Shown: piece after piece, positions 6,925-15,059 of the stretch
Position numbering within the stretch: the stretch's first letter is position 1
How the letters are laid out: each line of letters starts with the position of its first letter
Source: JBBQNY01 sp038255255
Lineage (GTDB): Bacteria > Pseudomonadota > Gammaproteobacteria > Xanthomonadales > Ahniellaceae
Direction of reading: 5' to 3'
Length of the DNA stretch: 18,479 nucleotides
Assembly: GCA_038255255.1 (NCBI GenBank)
Contig: JBBSLL010000044.1
Location: forward strand, 1-18,479
Position numbers and translations under genes: made by a program
The notes under the pieces: model-generated
The model's database searches: none
Seen by the model: only the letters and a program-made list of their open reading frames with translations
Told to the model about the DNA's origin: nothing

Positions 6925-8217
6925 TCAGAGGTAACGCCGGGGCGGCACCAGGAGGTTTCCGAACAGCAGACCGCCCACTACGGCGGCAAGCATCAACAAC
7001 AGTGTGACTGCGGCATTCAAACCGCTCATGAGATTTCCGCCAAAAACCAGGACCAGCGTCCGGAATCCCACGCTTCCTGGAACCGACAGGATAATTCCCG
7101 GCACACGGACCAGCGCACCGGGACGATTGCACCAGCGCGCGTAGATATTCGCAGTGGATCCCACTACGAGAGCCGCGAGGAACACGCCGGAGGGCGCGCC
7201 CAGAGCCTCGCCCACGATGCGGGTGACCGCATAACCGAGTATTGCGGATGCCATTACCAGCGGCAGGTCCCGCCACGCGGTCTTGAACTGCAACCCGAAC
7301 ATCGCCGCGGCCAGTATCAAGGCGATCGGCTCCACCCATGCGGGTGCCGGCACCGTTGTCACTGCGGCAACGCCCTCTCCGACCAGCAGATGACCCGCGG
7401 CGAGCCCCGCTGCCGTGCCGAAGGCGAGCTTGAACAACGAGGTGATCGCGCCGGCGAAGCGTGCGCTCCCGGACGCGAGATGCTGGGTCGCCAGTTCGGT
7501 GACCGCGGTGGTGAGCGACATCCCCGGCATCAGCACGATGAGGCTCGACACGAGCACCGAGGTGAGTGCCAGCGGCGTCCACAAAACGTGCAGGCACACC
7601 GCGATGAACGCGGCGATCAGTGCCGCGAGCGCCTCGAACGCGACCATCAAGTGATGGCCGCGCTGCGCACGCCACCAGAGCAGGCCGATCAGCAGTCCGA
7701 TTGCAGAAGACGCGACGATCTCCGGCCAGCCACCGCGCAGCAATGCGGCCACCGCAGCGCCGGCCGGGGCGAAGGTCAATGCGTACACCCACTTGGGCAA
7801 CATCGGGGCACTCTGCGCCAGCGCTCGCAAACGCGCATAACCTTCGGCGGCGTCGAGCCGTCCATCCACCACCTCTTCGGCGATGCCGTCGGCGGCCGCG
7901 AGGCATCCGAGATCCGTGCCGCCCGGCTCGAGCCGCACGATCAACGTGCGCTCCGGAAACGCGAGCGCTGTCTCGTCCCCGCGACCGTCATCGCGCGGGC
8001 CCGTACGAAATGACAGGATCATGCCAGTCGGGTTCGACCAGATGTCGCAGTCCAGCGCGAGCCGCCGGCAAACCTTGCCGATCGCCCCTTCGAGGCGAAA
8101 CGCGGACGTACCGTAGGCATGCAACTGTCGGGCGAGTTCCGTGACGAATCGCGCGCGCGCGTCGAATTCTTCCGGCGGGATCACGGTCACTGGGCGCGCT
8201 TCGTTCGACATGGGCAT
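6925..8217 (-). CDS. threonine/serine exporter family protein (ThrE-like, single-chain)
   Basis: This inner-membrane protein of about 430 aa is expected to export threonine/serine. The N-terminal half (about residues 15-165) is the soluble DUF1212 domain: RFVTELARQLHAYGTSAFRLEGAI...LDCDIWSNPTGMILSF. The rest is a series of about ten hydrophobic helices, including LMPGMSLTTAVTELATQHL and the C-terminal bundle with PGSVGFRTL. ThrE of corynebacteria is likewise one chain, whereas E. coli splits the two halves into YjjP and YjjB. The start is uncertain: ATG 8217 (MPMSNEA) or ATG 8211 (MSNEA), with no strong ribosome-binding site. The frame is open far upstream (to 8889) but that part reads as the antisense of the permease gene. 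The gene is convergent with the H-NS-family gene and divergent from the lipid-transport operon. Confidence 0.9.
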   Translation of the reverse strand: MPMSNEARPVTVIPPEEFDARARFVTELARQLHAYGTSAFRLEGAIGKVCRRLALDCDIWSNPTGMILSFRTGPRDDGRGDETALAFPERTLIVRLEPGGTDLGCLAAADGIAEEVVDGRLDAAEGYARLRALAQSAPMLPKWVYALTFAPAGAAVAALLRGGWPEIVASSAIGLLIGLLWWRAQRGHHLMVAFEALAALIAAFIAVCLHVLWTPLALTSVLVSSLIVLMPGMSLTTAVTELATQHLASGSARFAGAITSLFKLAFGTAAGLAAGHLLVGEGVAAVTTVPAPAWVEPIALILAAAMFGLQFKTAWRDLPLVMASAILGYAVTRIVGEALGAPSGVFLAALVVGSTANIYARWCNRPGALVRVPGIILSVPGSVGFRTLVLVFGGNLMSGLNAAVTLLLMLAAVVGGLLFGNLLVPPRRYL

Positions 8218-8351
8218 AGCGTACCGCCGCCGCTCCATTTCCACTTCGGCGCACGCGGACCCCTGCGCTTTTCCCCCTACCCTCCGACGCCGCTGGACGC
8301 TTAGGTGTCGCTCCTGATCAATCGCCGGAAGCGGCGCGATGCTTTTCACCC

Positions 8352-8389
8352 GGAGGAGCCGGGCCTCGATGCTAGCCTTGTGCCGATGA
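8352..8389 (+). promoter_or_regulatory. candidate six-codon minicistron with strong Shine-Dalgarno, coupled to the permease start
   Basis: GGAGGAG (8352-8358) is the strongest ribosome-binding site in the area, yet no in-frame start codon of the permease follows within reach. The first ATG after it (8369) opens a different frame, reading MLALCR and stopping at TGA 8387-8389. That TGA overlaps the permease ATG (8386-8388) as ATGA. The same four-base overlap is used at other junctions in this window. I infer translation-reinitiation coupling. Chance occurrence of such a short frame is possible. Confidence 0.45.
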
Positions 8390-9525
8390 CGCAAGCGGTG
8401 CCAATGCTCCCCCGGTTCGAAATAGTTCGCACGTCTGCGGGAATCGTGTCCGTTGCCCGGGGCACCTGGACGGTGGACCATGCCGCGGCGCTGAGCGATG
8501 AGCTGGCGGCGGCATCGAGCACGCAGCCCGCCGCGATCGACGCCAGCGGCCTCGACTCGCTCGATTCGACGGGCGCGATGCTGCTGCTCAAGGCCCTTCC
8601 GCTCGACGCGAGCGGCGCGCCTGACCTCGAGCGCGTCAACGGCCTGACTCCCCAACGCATCGCCCTGATGAGGCGCGTGGCGCAGGCCGTCGATGGCGAC
8701 AGCCCACCACCGATGGCTCCTGCAGCGCTCAACGCCCTGCTCGCCAACATCGGCGCCGCGATGCTGTCGATCCTCGACCAGGGCCGGCAACTGCTCGGCT
8801 TCCTCGGTCTGTTGATCACCACATGGCTGCGCGTGTTGCCCCGCCCGGCGCGCTGGCGGTTGACATCCGTGGTGCATCACCTCGAGCAATCGGGCCTCAA
8901 TGCGGTGCCGATCGTGGCGTTGCTGAGCTTCCTCGTGGGCGCGGTGGTCGCCTATCTCGGCGCGACGGTGCTGGCGCAGTTCGGCGCGGGCCTGTACACG
9001 GTCGACCTGATCGGTTTCGCCTTCCTGCGCGAATTCGGCGGCCTGCTCGCGGCCATCCTGGTGGCGGGCCGCTCGGGCAGCGCCTTCACCGCCCAGATCG
9101 GCGCGATGAAAAACCGCGAGGAGATCGATGCGCTCGAAACCATCGGCCTCGACCCGATCGAGGTGCTCGTCCTGCCGCGTCTTGCCGCACTGCTGGTCGC
9201 GCTGCCGATTCTCACTTTCATCGCCATGATGGCCGGACTGCTCGGCGGCATGGCGGTCGGTGCAACCTCACTCGACATCTCGCCCGTACTGTTCATATCG
9301 CGACTGCAGGAATCGATCCCACCGCAGCATTTCTGGGTCGGCATGGTCAAGGCGCCGTTCTTCGCGTTGCTCATCGCGCTGGTGGGGTGCCTCGAGGGAT
9401 TCAAGGTATCGGGCAGCGCCGAGTCGGTGGGTACGCACACCACGTCGAGCGTCGTGCAGTCGATTTTCCTGGTGATCCTGCTCGACGCGATCTGCGCGGT
9501 GGTGTTCATGGAGCTCGACTGGTGA
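8386..9525 (+). CDS. MlaE-family lipid ABC transporter permease with N-terminal STAS-like domain
   Basis: This is the permease of a phospholipid (MCE-type) ABC transporter in the inner membrane, 379 aa from ATG 8386. Residues about 10-95 look like a STAS domain (IVSVARGTWTVDHAAAL...IDASGLDSLDSTGAMLLL), equivalent to the separate MlaB subunit of E. coli. The MlaE permease domain (about 120-379) has GLNAVPIVALLSFLVGAVVAY, EFGGLLAAILVAGRSGSAF and GAMKNREEIDALETIGLDP, the hallmark EIDAL loop region of the family. A GTG start at 8305 would give 406 aa, but the added part has no family character. I prefer 8386 because the length fits STAS-permease fusions and the start overlaps the stop of a candidate leader frame. 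The ATPase gene begins within its stop codon (GTGA). Confidence 0.93.
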   Translation: MTQAVPMLPRFEIVRTSAGIVSVARGTWTVDHAAALSDELAAASSTQPAAIDASGLDSLDSTGAMLLLKALPLDASGAPDLERVNGLTPQRIALMRRVAQAVDGDSPPPMAPAALNALLANIGAAMLSILDQGRQLLGFLGLLITTWLRVLPRPARWRLTSVVHHLEQSGLNAVPIVALLSFLVGAVVAYLGATVLAQFGAGLYTVDLIGFAFLREFGGLLAAILVAGRSGSAFTAQIGAMKNREEIDALETIGLDPIEVLVLPRLAALLVALPILTFIAMMAGLLGGMAVGATSLDISPVLFISRLQESIPPQHFWVGMVKAPFFALLIALVGCLEGFKVSGSAESVGTHTTSSVVQSIFLVILLDAICAVVFMELDW

Positions 9526-10337
9526 GCGCGCAGCCAACCTGCACACCTGCCGCAGACGATTCGGTGATCCAGGTGCGCGGACTCGCCAACCGCTTCGGTA
9601 CTCAAGTCGTCCATGAGGGGCTCGACCTCGACGTTCGCCGCGGTGAAATCCTGGGCGTCATCGGCGGCTCCGGCACCGGCAAGTCGGTCCTGATGCGGTC
9701 GATCGTCGGGCTGCGGCGGCCGAACGAGGGCAACGTGCGGGTGTTGGGATTCGATCCCCACGGCAGCGAGGAGGATCGCGCGGCGATCGAGCGACGCACC
9801 GCGGTGCTTTTCCAGGAAGGCGCCCTTTTCTCCTCCCTCGATGTCACCGAAAACGTCGAAGTCGCGCTGCGCCAGCACCTCGACCTGCCGTCGCAGCTGC
9901 GCGGCGATATCGCGCGCCTGAAGATCGGGTTGTCGGGCTTGCCCATGGACGCGGCACGCAAGCTGCCGTCCGAGCTGTCGGGAGGCATGAAGAAGCGCGC
10001 GGGCCTTGCGCGCGCGCTGGCGCTCGACCCGGACATCCTGTTCCTCGACGAACCGACGGCCGGGCTCGATCCCGTAGGCGCCGCGCAGTTCGATGAACTC
10101 ATCCTCACCCTGCGCGACGCGCTCGGCCTGACCGTGTTCCTGATCACGCACGATCTCGATACGCTGTTCACCATCTGCGACCGCGTCGCGGTGCTTGCCG
10201 AGCGGCGCGTTCTCATCAATGCGCCGCTCCCCGAAGTGATCGCGTTGCCGCACCCCTGGATCCGCGAGTATTTTCACGGACCGCGCGCACGCGCTGCGCA
10301 AAATGCCCACGACGCTGCCGGAACTCCGCCAGCGTGA
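9522..10337 (+). CDS. ABC transporter ATP-binding protein (MlaF-like)
   Basis: This 271-aa cytoplasmic ATPase powers the lipid transporter encoded with it. It has Walker A GGSGTGKS (residues 48-55), Q-loop VLFQEGALFSSLDV, signature LSGGMKKR (152-159), Walker B ILFLDEPTAGLDP and the switch histidine in LITHDLDTL. The LSGGMKKR signature is the form typical of the MlaF/Mkl group. The start is GTG 9522, overlapping the permease TGA as GTGA, so the two subunits are translationally coupled. A 16-base gap to the MCE protein gene follows. The C-terminal tail is long and alanine-rich, with no known domain. Confidence 0.96.
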   Translation: MSAQPTCTPAADDSVIQVRGLANRFGTQVVHEGLDLDVRRGEILGVIGGSGTGKSVLMRSIVGLRRPNEGNVRVLGFDPHGSEEDRAAIERRTAVLFQEGALFSSLDVTENVEVALRQHLDLPSQLRGDIARLKIGLSGLPMDAARKLPSELSGGMKKRAGLARALALDPDILFLDEPTAGLDPVGAAQFDELILTLRDALGLTVFLITHDLDTLFTICDRVAVLAERRVLINAPLPEVIALPHPWIREYFHGPRARAAQNAHDAAGTPPA

Positions 10338-10353
10338 TGGACGGAGATTGTTG

Positions 10354-11322
10354 ATGGAGACGCGCGCCAACCATGTGCTCATCGGAGCGTTCACCGTCGG
10401 ACTGGTGGTGCTCGGGCTGCTGTTTGCGCTGTGGCTCGGCGCCAGCCGCAGCGACAGCGACCGCAAGGAGTACGACGTGATTTTCCGCGAGGCCGTCACC
10501 GGCCTCTCCAAGGGCGGCCTCGTCCAGTACAACGGCATCACCGTCGGAGAGGTCCGCAGGCTGTTCCTGGATCCCGACGACCCGCGCCGCGTCGTGGCGC
10601 GCATCCGCGTCGACAACGCCACGCCCGTCAAAGTGGACACCACCGCCAAGTTGGCGTTCGCGGGACTGACTGGCGTCGCCTTCATCCAGCTCACGGCGGG
10701 TAAGCCCACGAGTCCGCCGTTGCTGCCGCCGCCGGGCGAGCGCTACGCCGAAATAATCGCGGATACCTCGGCGCTGCAAAAGCTCCTCGCCAACAGCGAG
10801 GACATCGTCACCAGTGTCAACGACATGCTGATCCGGCTCTCGCGGCTGCTCAACGAGAACAACATCACCAAGCTCGAGGCCACCATCAACCACATCGAAG
10901 AAGTGACGCGAGTCGTCTCCGACAACCGCGAGGGCATCGGCACCACACTCGCGAACATGGGCGAGGCGACGACGGCGCTCAAGAATACGCTCGTGGAGGC
11001 CGAGCAGATGGTCGCGCGCCTCGAGAAGGCCTCCGCCACGATGGAAGGCCTGCTGGACAACGAGGCACGCGCATTGCTGGTCTCGGCCCGCGGATCGATC
11101 GACTCGGCCAAGCGCCTGACCGATAGCGCCTACGGCGTCGTCGAGGAGAACCGCGAAGCCGTGCGTACCTTCAGCAACCAGGGGCTCGCGCAACTCGGCC
11201 CGACCCTGGTCGAACTGCGCAACACGCTGCGCAAGCTCTCCGAGTTGTCCGAGAGCATCCGCGACAATCCCAAGGAATTCATCCTCGGACAGGACCAGCC
11301 CATGGAATACCCCGCGAAATGA
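10354..11322 (+). CDS. MlaD/MCE domain-containing substrate-binding protein
   Basis: This 322-aa protein is the membrane-anchored periplasmic lipid carrier of the transporter. One N-terminal membrane helix (about residues 8-30, VLIGAFTVGLVVLGLLFALWL) is followed by a single MCE domain (about 38-118, including FREAVTGLSKGGLVQYNGITVGEVRRL and KLAFAGLTGVAFIQL). The long helical remainder (about 140-315) is rich in leucine/glutamate heptads, consistent with a coiled coil that could form a tube or reach across the periplasm. E. coli MlaD lacks such a long helical tail, so this is more like the extended MCE proteins. The start at ATG 10354 is well supported by GGAG at 10343-10346. Its stop overlaps the next start as ATGA. 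Confidence 0.94.
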   Translation: METRANHVLIGAFTVGLVVLGLLFALWLGASRSDSDRKEYDVIFREAVTGLSKGGLVQYNGITVGEVRRLFLDPDDPRRVVARIRVDNATPVKVDTTAKLAFAGLTGVAFIQLTAGKPTSPPLLPPPGERYAEIIADTSALQKLLANSEDIVTSVNDMLIRLSRLLNENNITKLEATINHIEEVTRVVSDNREGIGTTLANMGEATTALKNTLVEAEQMVARLEKASATMEGLLDNEARALLVSARGSIDSAKRLTDSAYGVVEENREAVRTFSNQGLAQLGPTLVELRNTLRKLSELSESIRDNPKEFILGQDQPMEYPAK

Positions 11323-11972
11323 CCACGAACCGCGCTTGGCACCCCTTCCGGATCGCGTTGCTGGCCTCGCTGTCCGCCATCGGAATTTCCAGCTGCTTGT
11401 CCGTCGGCGGTCCCAAGGAGTTCAACGTCTACGGGCTCAACCTCGACATGCCGAAGCCCGGAGGCGCCGCTGTGACCTGGCAACTGCTGGTGGACGTTCC
11501 CTCCGCAGCGGATCCGGTGTCGAGCCAGCGCATCGTGCTCAAGCCGGGAGACCGCGCGTACGGCGTTTTCGAAAAGGCGCGCTGGACCGATCGCGCGCCG
11601 GAACTGTTCCAGGCGCTTTTGCTCGAGGGATTCGAGGACTCCGGACGCGTCACCGGAGTGGGCCGGATGAGTTCCAGCGTCGGCGGCGACCTCGCGCTGA
11701 TCGGAGAGTTGCGCGCGTTCGAGGCGGAGTACCCGCCGCAGGGGCAGGTCCATGCGCGCATCGTGTACAGCGCGAAGCTGATCCATTACTCGAGCTCGCG
11801 GGTGCTGACCTCGCGCGTGTTCGAACAACGCGTGCCCAGCGCAGGGCGCGAGCTGCCTGCAGTGGTCGCGGCGTTCGAGCGCGGGATCAACGTCATGGTG
11901 CCCGAGATCGTGGACTGGTCGCTCACGGCCGGCAACGCCAACTGGGAAGCCGCGTATCCCCGGGCGCGCTGA
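11319..11972 (+). CDS. ABC-type transport auxiliary lipoprotein (PqiC/DUF330-like)
   Basis: This 217-aa lipoprotein has a signal peptide ending in ISSC, with Cys26 as the lipidation site. The following region (YGLNLDMPKPG...WQLLVDVPSAADPVSSQRIVLKPGDRAYGVFEKARWTDRAPELFQALLLEGFEDSGR) matches the auxiliary lipoprotein family that accompanies MCE transporters and the Pqi system. These proteins are thought to sit in the outer membrane and receive or hand over lipid. It starts inside the stop of the MCE gene (ATGA), firmly placing it in the operon. It takes the place where enteric operons carry MlaC, a soluble carrier that is absent here. Confidence 0.9.
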   Translation: MTTNRAWHPFRIALLASLSAIGISSCLSVGGPKEFNVYGLNLDMPKPGGAAVTWQLLVDVPSAADPVSSQRIVLKPGDRAYGVFEKARWTDRAPELFQALLLEGFEDSGRVTGVGRMSSSVGGDLALIGELRAFEAEYPPQGQVHARIVYSAKLIHYSSSRVLTSRVFEQRVPSAGRELPAVVAAFERGINVMVPEIVDWSLTAGNANWEAAYPRAR

Positions 11973-11996
11973 ATCGCAGCGCGATCCGCATCCGCC

Positions 11997-13190
11997 TTGA
12001 CCGGCCTCTCGCCCCGTTTCACACCAGGTCGCAACCTCTGGTTGCTCGCCGGTGCGAGTTTCTTCACCGATGTGTCGAGCCACATCGTGTTGCCTCTGCT
12101 GCCGCTGTTCCTCGTCGGCGTGCTGCGCGCCGGGCCGGCAGTCGTCGGACTCATCGAGGGTGGCGCGGAGTCGATGGCGGCGTTGATCAAGGGTTTTGCC
12201 GGGCGCTGGTCCGACCGCAGCGGCCAGCGACGGCTGTTCGTCGTTTCGGGCTACGCGCTGTCGACGCTGACGCGTGCGTTGTTCGTCATCGCCACGAGCT
12301 GGCCGCTGGTGCTGCTTGCGCGGTTGACCGAGCGCATCGGCAAGGGCATCCGCTCCGCGCCGCGCGACGCCTTGATCGTGGAGGACACTGATCCCGCGTG
12401 GCGTGGCCGCGCGTTCGGCTTCCAGCAGGCATTCGACGCAGCCGGCGCATTGCTCGGCGCCGTACTCGTCTGGTGGCTGGTGGAGTACTTCGAGTACCGC
12501 GAGCTCTTCATGATTGCGCTCGCTCCGGCCGCAGTGGCAGTCATTCTCACTGCGCTGGTGCGCGAGCGCCGCGATGCGTCATCGAGCACGACCCTGAGCA
12601 CGCCAGCCGCCCCTCGCGCGCGAGCGCGCTTCCGCGACTTGCCGCCCGCACTCGGTCGCGCCATCGCCGCATGCGCGCTGTTCGCATTCGGACAGCTTGG
12701 CGTCGCGTTTTTCGTGCTGGCGGCGCACACGCGCGGGCTCGGCGACCGCGACACGCTCGCGTTCTACGTGGTTTTCAATGCGGCCGGGACGCTGGCGGCG
12801 TGGCCCGCCGGCCGCTGGTCGGACACGCATGGCCGGCGTCCCCTGTTGATCGGCGGGTACGCACTGTTTTCGGTGGCCTGTGTCGGCATGCTCGTGCATG
12901 CCACCACGGCGTGGGTGATCGCATTCGCGCTGCTCGGCGCGGGCATCGCGATGATCGAGGCGGTGCAGCGAGCGCTGATCGCCGACCTGTCGCCGCCGCA
13001 TCTGCGCGCCACCGCGATGGGCGCCTACTACGCCGCGATCGCGCTGGTGGCGCTGCCCGGCGCCTGGCTGGCCGGCAAGCTCTGGCAAACCTACGCCCCC
13101 GATGCGACCTTCGTGTTCGGCATCCTCACCAGCGTCATCGCGGCCTGGATGATCTGGCGCCTGCCCGAGTCGCACACCACGCGTTCCTGA
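11997..13190 (+). CDS. MFS transporter
   Basis: This 397-aa major facilitator protein has about twelve hydrophobic helices and a central cytoplasmic loop near residues 190-215 (RERRDASSSTTLSTPAAPRARARF). The loop 2-3 motif is seen as KGFAGRWSDRSGQRR, and the second half repeats it as PAGRWSDTHGRRPLLIGG. A conserved stretch RIGKGIRSAPRDALIVED marks a bacterial MFS subgroup of undefined substrate. The start is TTG 11997, the first start codon after the previous gene's stop and 24 bases from it; no Shine-Dalgarno is seen. Close spacing suggests it is read with the lipid-transport genes, but it is not a normal component of that system. The substrate cannot be predicted. Confidence 0.9.
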   Translation: MTGLSPRFTPGRNLWLLAGASFFTDVSSHIVLPLLPLFLVGVLRAGPAVVGLIEGGAESMAALIKGFAGRWSDRSGQRRLFVVSGYALSTLTRALFVIATSWPLVLLARLTERIGKGIRSAPRDALIVEDTDPAWRGRAFGFQQAFDAAGALLGAVLVWWLVEYFEYRELFMIALAPAAVAVILTALVRERRDASSSTTLSTPAAPRARARFRDLPPALGRAIAACALFAFGQLGVAFFVLAAHTRGLGDRDTLAFYVVFNAAGTLAAWPAGRWSDTHGRRPLLIGGYALFSVACVGMLVHATTAWVIAFALLGAGIAMIEAVQRALIADLSPPHLRATAMGAYYAAIALVALPGAWLAGKLWQTYAPDATFVFGILTSVIAAWMIWRLPESHTTRS

Positions 13191-13202
13191 CCCGCCTTCT
13201 TC

Positions 13203-13228
13203 TGTAGAGCGGAGCTATGCTCCGCTAC
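13203..13228. repeat. palindromic repeat, GTAGAGCGGAGC family
   Basis: AGCGGAGC (13208-13215) and GCTCCGCT (13219-13226) pair around TAT, preceded by TGTAG. It is the same element type as the inverted pair at 15779-15841. It lies just after the MFS gene and may act in transcript 3'-end formation. Confidence 0.75.
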
Positions 13229-13258
13229 TCGCGAATTTCCCGCACCGTTCAAGAGTGC

Positions 13259-13302
13259 AGCCGAGCACAGCCCGGCTCCACAACAGCGGACGCTCCTACA
13301 AT
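13259..13302. repeat. degenerate palindromic repeat ending in CTCCTACAAT, upstream of the ETF-QO gene
   Basis: AGCCG...CGGCT (13259-13263/13273-13277) is a weak hairpin like the GAGCCGAGC elements. It is followed by GCGGACGCTCCTACA (13288-13302 region), which resembles the inverted half of the TGTAGGAGC element at 17768. TACAAT at 13297-13302 could serve as a -10 box for the ETF-QO gene starting at 13333; no matching -35 is seen. Confidence 0.45.
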
Positions 13303-13332
13303 CCGGGCGATGACGAACACAAGGTGGATCCC

Positions 13333-14937
13333 ATGAACGAAGCTGCGCGCGAGTCGATGGAATACGACGTGGTCGTGGTCGGTGCCGGTCCCGCCGGCCT
13401 GTCGTGCGCGATCCGGCTCAAGCAGCTCGCTCCCGAACGCACGGTGTGCGTGATCGAAAAGTCCTCGACCATCGGCGCGCACATCCTCTCGGGCGCGGTG
13501 ATCGAACCCGGCCCGCTTGACGCGCTGCTTCCGGGGTGGCGCGACGCGCCGCCGCCGATCTGCGTGCCGGCGGCCGACGACGAGATGTGGCTGCTGACCA
13601 AGACCGGCGGCCGCAAGCTGCCGGTACCGCCGCAGATGCGCAACCACGGCAATTTCATCGTGTCGCTGGGTGCGATGTGCGCGTGGCTGGCGCCGCAGGC
13701 CGAGGCACTGGGCGTCGAGATCTATCCGGGCTTCGCTGCCGCGAACGTGTTGCAGGATGAATCAGGTCGCGTCGTCGGCGTCGCCATCGGCGACATGGGC
13801 GTGGCGAAGGATGGCTCGCACAAGCCCGAATACACGCAGGGCATCGACATCCGCGCAAAGGTCACGGTGCTCGCGGAAGGCGCACGCGGACATCTCACCA
13901 AACGCCTGGTCGGACAGTTCAAGCTCGACGCCGACTCGGATCCGCAGGCTTACTCGATCGGCCTCAAGGAACTCTGGCAGGTACCGGCCGGTCGCGTCGT
14001 GCCGGGTCGCATCGTGCATACGCTGGGTTGGCCCGCGGACACACGCACATATGCGGGGAGTTTTCTCTATCACCTCGACCACGAGCGCATCGCGCTCGGT
14101 TACGTGGTAGGCCTCGACTATCGCGACCCGAACTTTGCTCCCTACGAAGCGTTCCAGCAATGGAAGAACCATCCGCAGGTGAAGGGATTGCTGGAGGGCG
14201 GCGAGATCCTGTCGTCGGGCGCGCGCGCGATCGTCACGGGCGGCTATCAGTCCCTTCCGAAAGTCGAAATGCCCGGCGCGCTGCTCATTGGCGACTGCGC
14301 GGGCCTGCTCAACGTCCCGAAGATCAAGGGCACCCATCAGGCGATCCGCAGCGGCATGCTGGCCGCCGAGCACCTGGTGACGTCGCTGGACTCGACGGGC
14401 TTCGATGCGAAGTTGCGCGCGTCGCCGGCGTACGACGAACTGCGGCGCGTGCGTAACATCAAGCCTGGTTTCAAGCGCGGGCTGTGGTTCGGACTCGCGA
14501 ATGCCGGCTGGGAAACGATGGTCGGCGGGCATTCGCCCTGGACGCTGCAGGTGAAACCGGACTGGTCGTCGATCGACAAGCTCGGCGAGCACGAGCAACC
14601 GCGGCGCGACTATGTCGATCGCACGCTGCCACCACGCGACCGGCTCGCTGGCGTGTATTTCGCTGCCACCGAACACGACGAAAACCAGCCCGTGCATCTC
14701 ATCGTGCACGACACTTCGATCTGCGTGACGCGCTGCACCGTCGAATACAACAACCCGTGCACGCGCTTCTGCCCCGCGGGCGTTTACGAGATCGTCGGCG
14801 AAGGCGATTCGAAGCGGTTGCAGATCAATGCCGCCAACTGCGTGCACTGCAAGACCTGCGACATCAAGGATCCCTACGAGATCATCACCTGGGTCACCCC
14901 CGAAGGCGGCTCCGGCCCGAACTACCAGAACCTCTGA
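13333..14937 (+). CDS. electron transfer flavoprotein-ubiquinone oxidoreductase (ETF-QO)
   Basis: This 534-aa monotopic membrane flavoprotein passes electrons from reduced ETF to ubiquinone, linking acyl-CoA and amino-acid dehydrogenases to respiration. The N-terminal FAD-binding motif is VVVGAGPAGLSCA (GAGPAG near residues 17-22), followed by IGAHILSGAVIEPG, a family hallmark. The mid-region has LIGDCAGLLNVPKIKGTHQAI. The C-terminal 4Fe-4S domain supplies cysteines in NPCTRFCPAGVYE (C476, C480) and NCVHCKTCDIKDP (C503, C506, C509). The length and the ending (GGSGPNYQNL) are as expected for a complete protein. The start at ATG 13333 has AGGTGG five bases ahead. Its electron donor subunit gene etfB begins at 17932 on the same strand, separated by the CoA-transferase and ATP-grasp genes. 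Confidence 0.97.
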   Translation: MNEAARESMEYDVVVVGAGPAGLSCAIRLKQLAPERTVCVIEKSSTIGAHILSGAVIEPGPLDALLPGWRDAPPPICVPAADDEMWLLTKTGGRKLPVPPQMRNHGNFIVSLGAMCAWLAPQAEALGVEIYPGFAAANVLQDESGRVVGVAIGDMGVAKDGSHKPEYTQGIDIRAKVTVLAEGARGHLTKRLVGQFKLDADSDPQAYSIGLKELWQVPAGRVVPGRIVHTLGWPADTRTYAGSFLYHLDHERIALGYVVGLDYRDPNFAPYEAFQQWKNHPQVKGLLEGGEILSSGARAIVTGGYQSLPKVEMPGALLIGDCAGLLNVPKIKGTHQAIRSGMLAAEHLVTSLDSTGFDAKLRASPAYDELRRVRNIKPGFKRGLWFGLANAGWETMVGGHSPWTLQVKPDWSSIDKLGEHEQPRRDYVDRTLPPRDRLAGVYFAATEHDENQPVHLIVHDTSICVTRCTVEYNNPCTRFCPAGVYEIVGEGDSKRLQINAANCVHCKTCDIKDPYEIITWVTPEGGSGPNYQNL

Positions 14938-14978
14938 CGGCACTCGCGCGCGCGCTCCCCTCTTTCGATCGCGAGCTG

Positions 14979-15032
14979 CCCCTCACCCGGCGCTGCGCGC
15001 CACCCTCTCCCCGCTTCGCGGGGCGAGGGTAA
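14979..15032. repeat. 54-bp double-hairpin repeat, copy 1
   Basis: The copy contains two hairpins: GGCGC/GCGCC around TGC, then ACCCTC-T-CCCCGC/GCGGGG-C-GAGGGT around TTC. It is identical to copy 2, whose start lies 81 bases further on. It lies between the convergent ETF-QO and CoA-transferase genes, where it may also terminate transcription. Confidence 0.85.
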
Positions 15033-15059
15033 GCATTTGTGCGCTGCTTGCGGGGATGG

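Noticed and set aside
8305..8385. GTG start at 8305 for the STAS-permease
   Set aside because: No Shine-Dalgarno site precedes it, the extension is not STAS-like, and the GGAGGAG site lies inside it, pointing to a later start.
8218..8889. N-terminal extension of the ThrE-like exporter to 654 aa
   Set aside because: The extra 224 residues are antisense to the permease gene and arginine/histidine-rich with no family character; the family begins near MPMSNEA.
8952..10709. Long open frame (585 codons) on the minus strand
   Set aside because: It lies fully antisense to the permease, ATPase and MCE genes, whose motifs are unmistakable. Its translation is serine/arginine-rich without any domain, as expected for a G+C-rich shadow frame.
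13762..14943. Open minus-strand frame of 393 codons opposite the ETF-QO gene
   Set aside because: No recognisable motif, and the plus strand encodes a complete ETF-QO with its FAD and Fe-S motifs.
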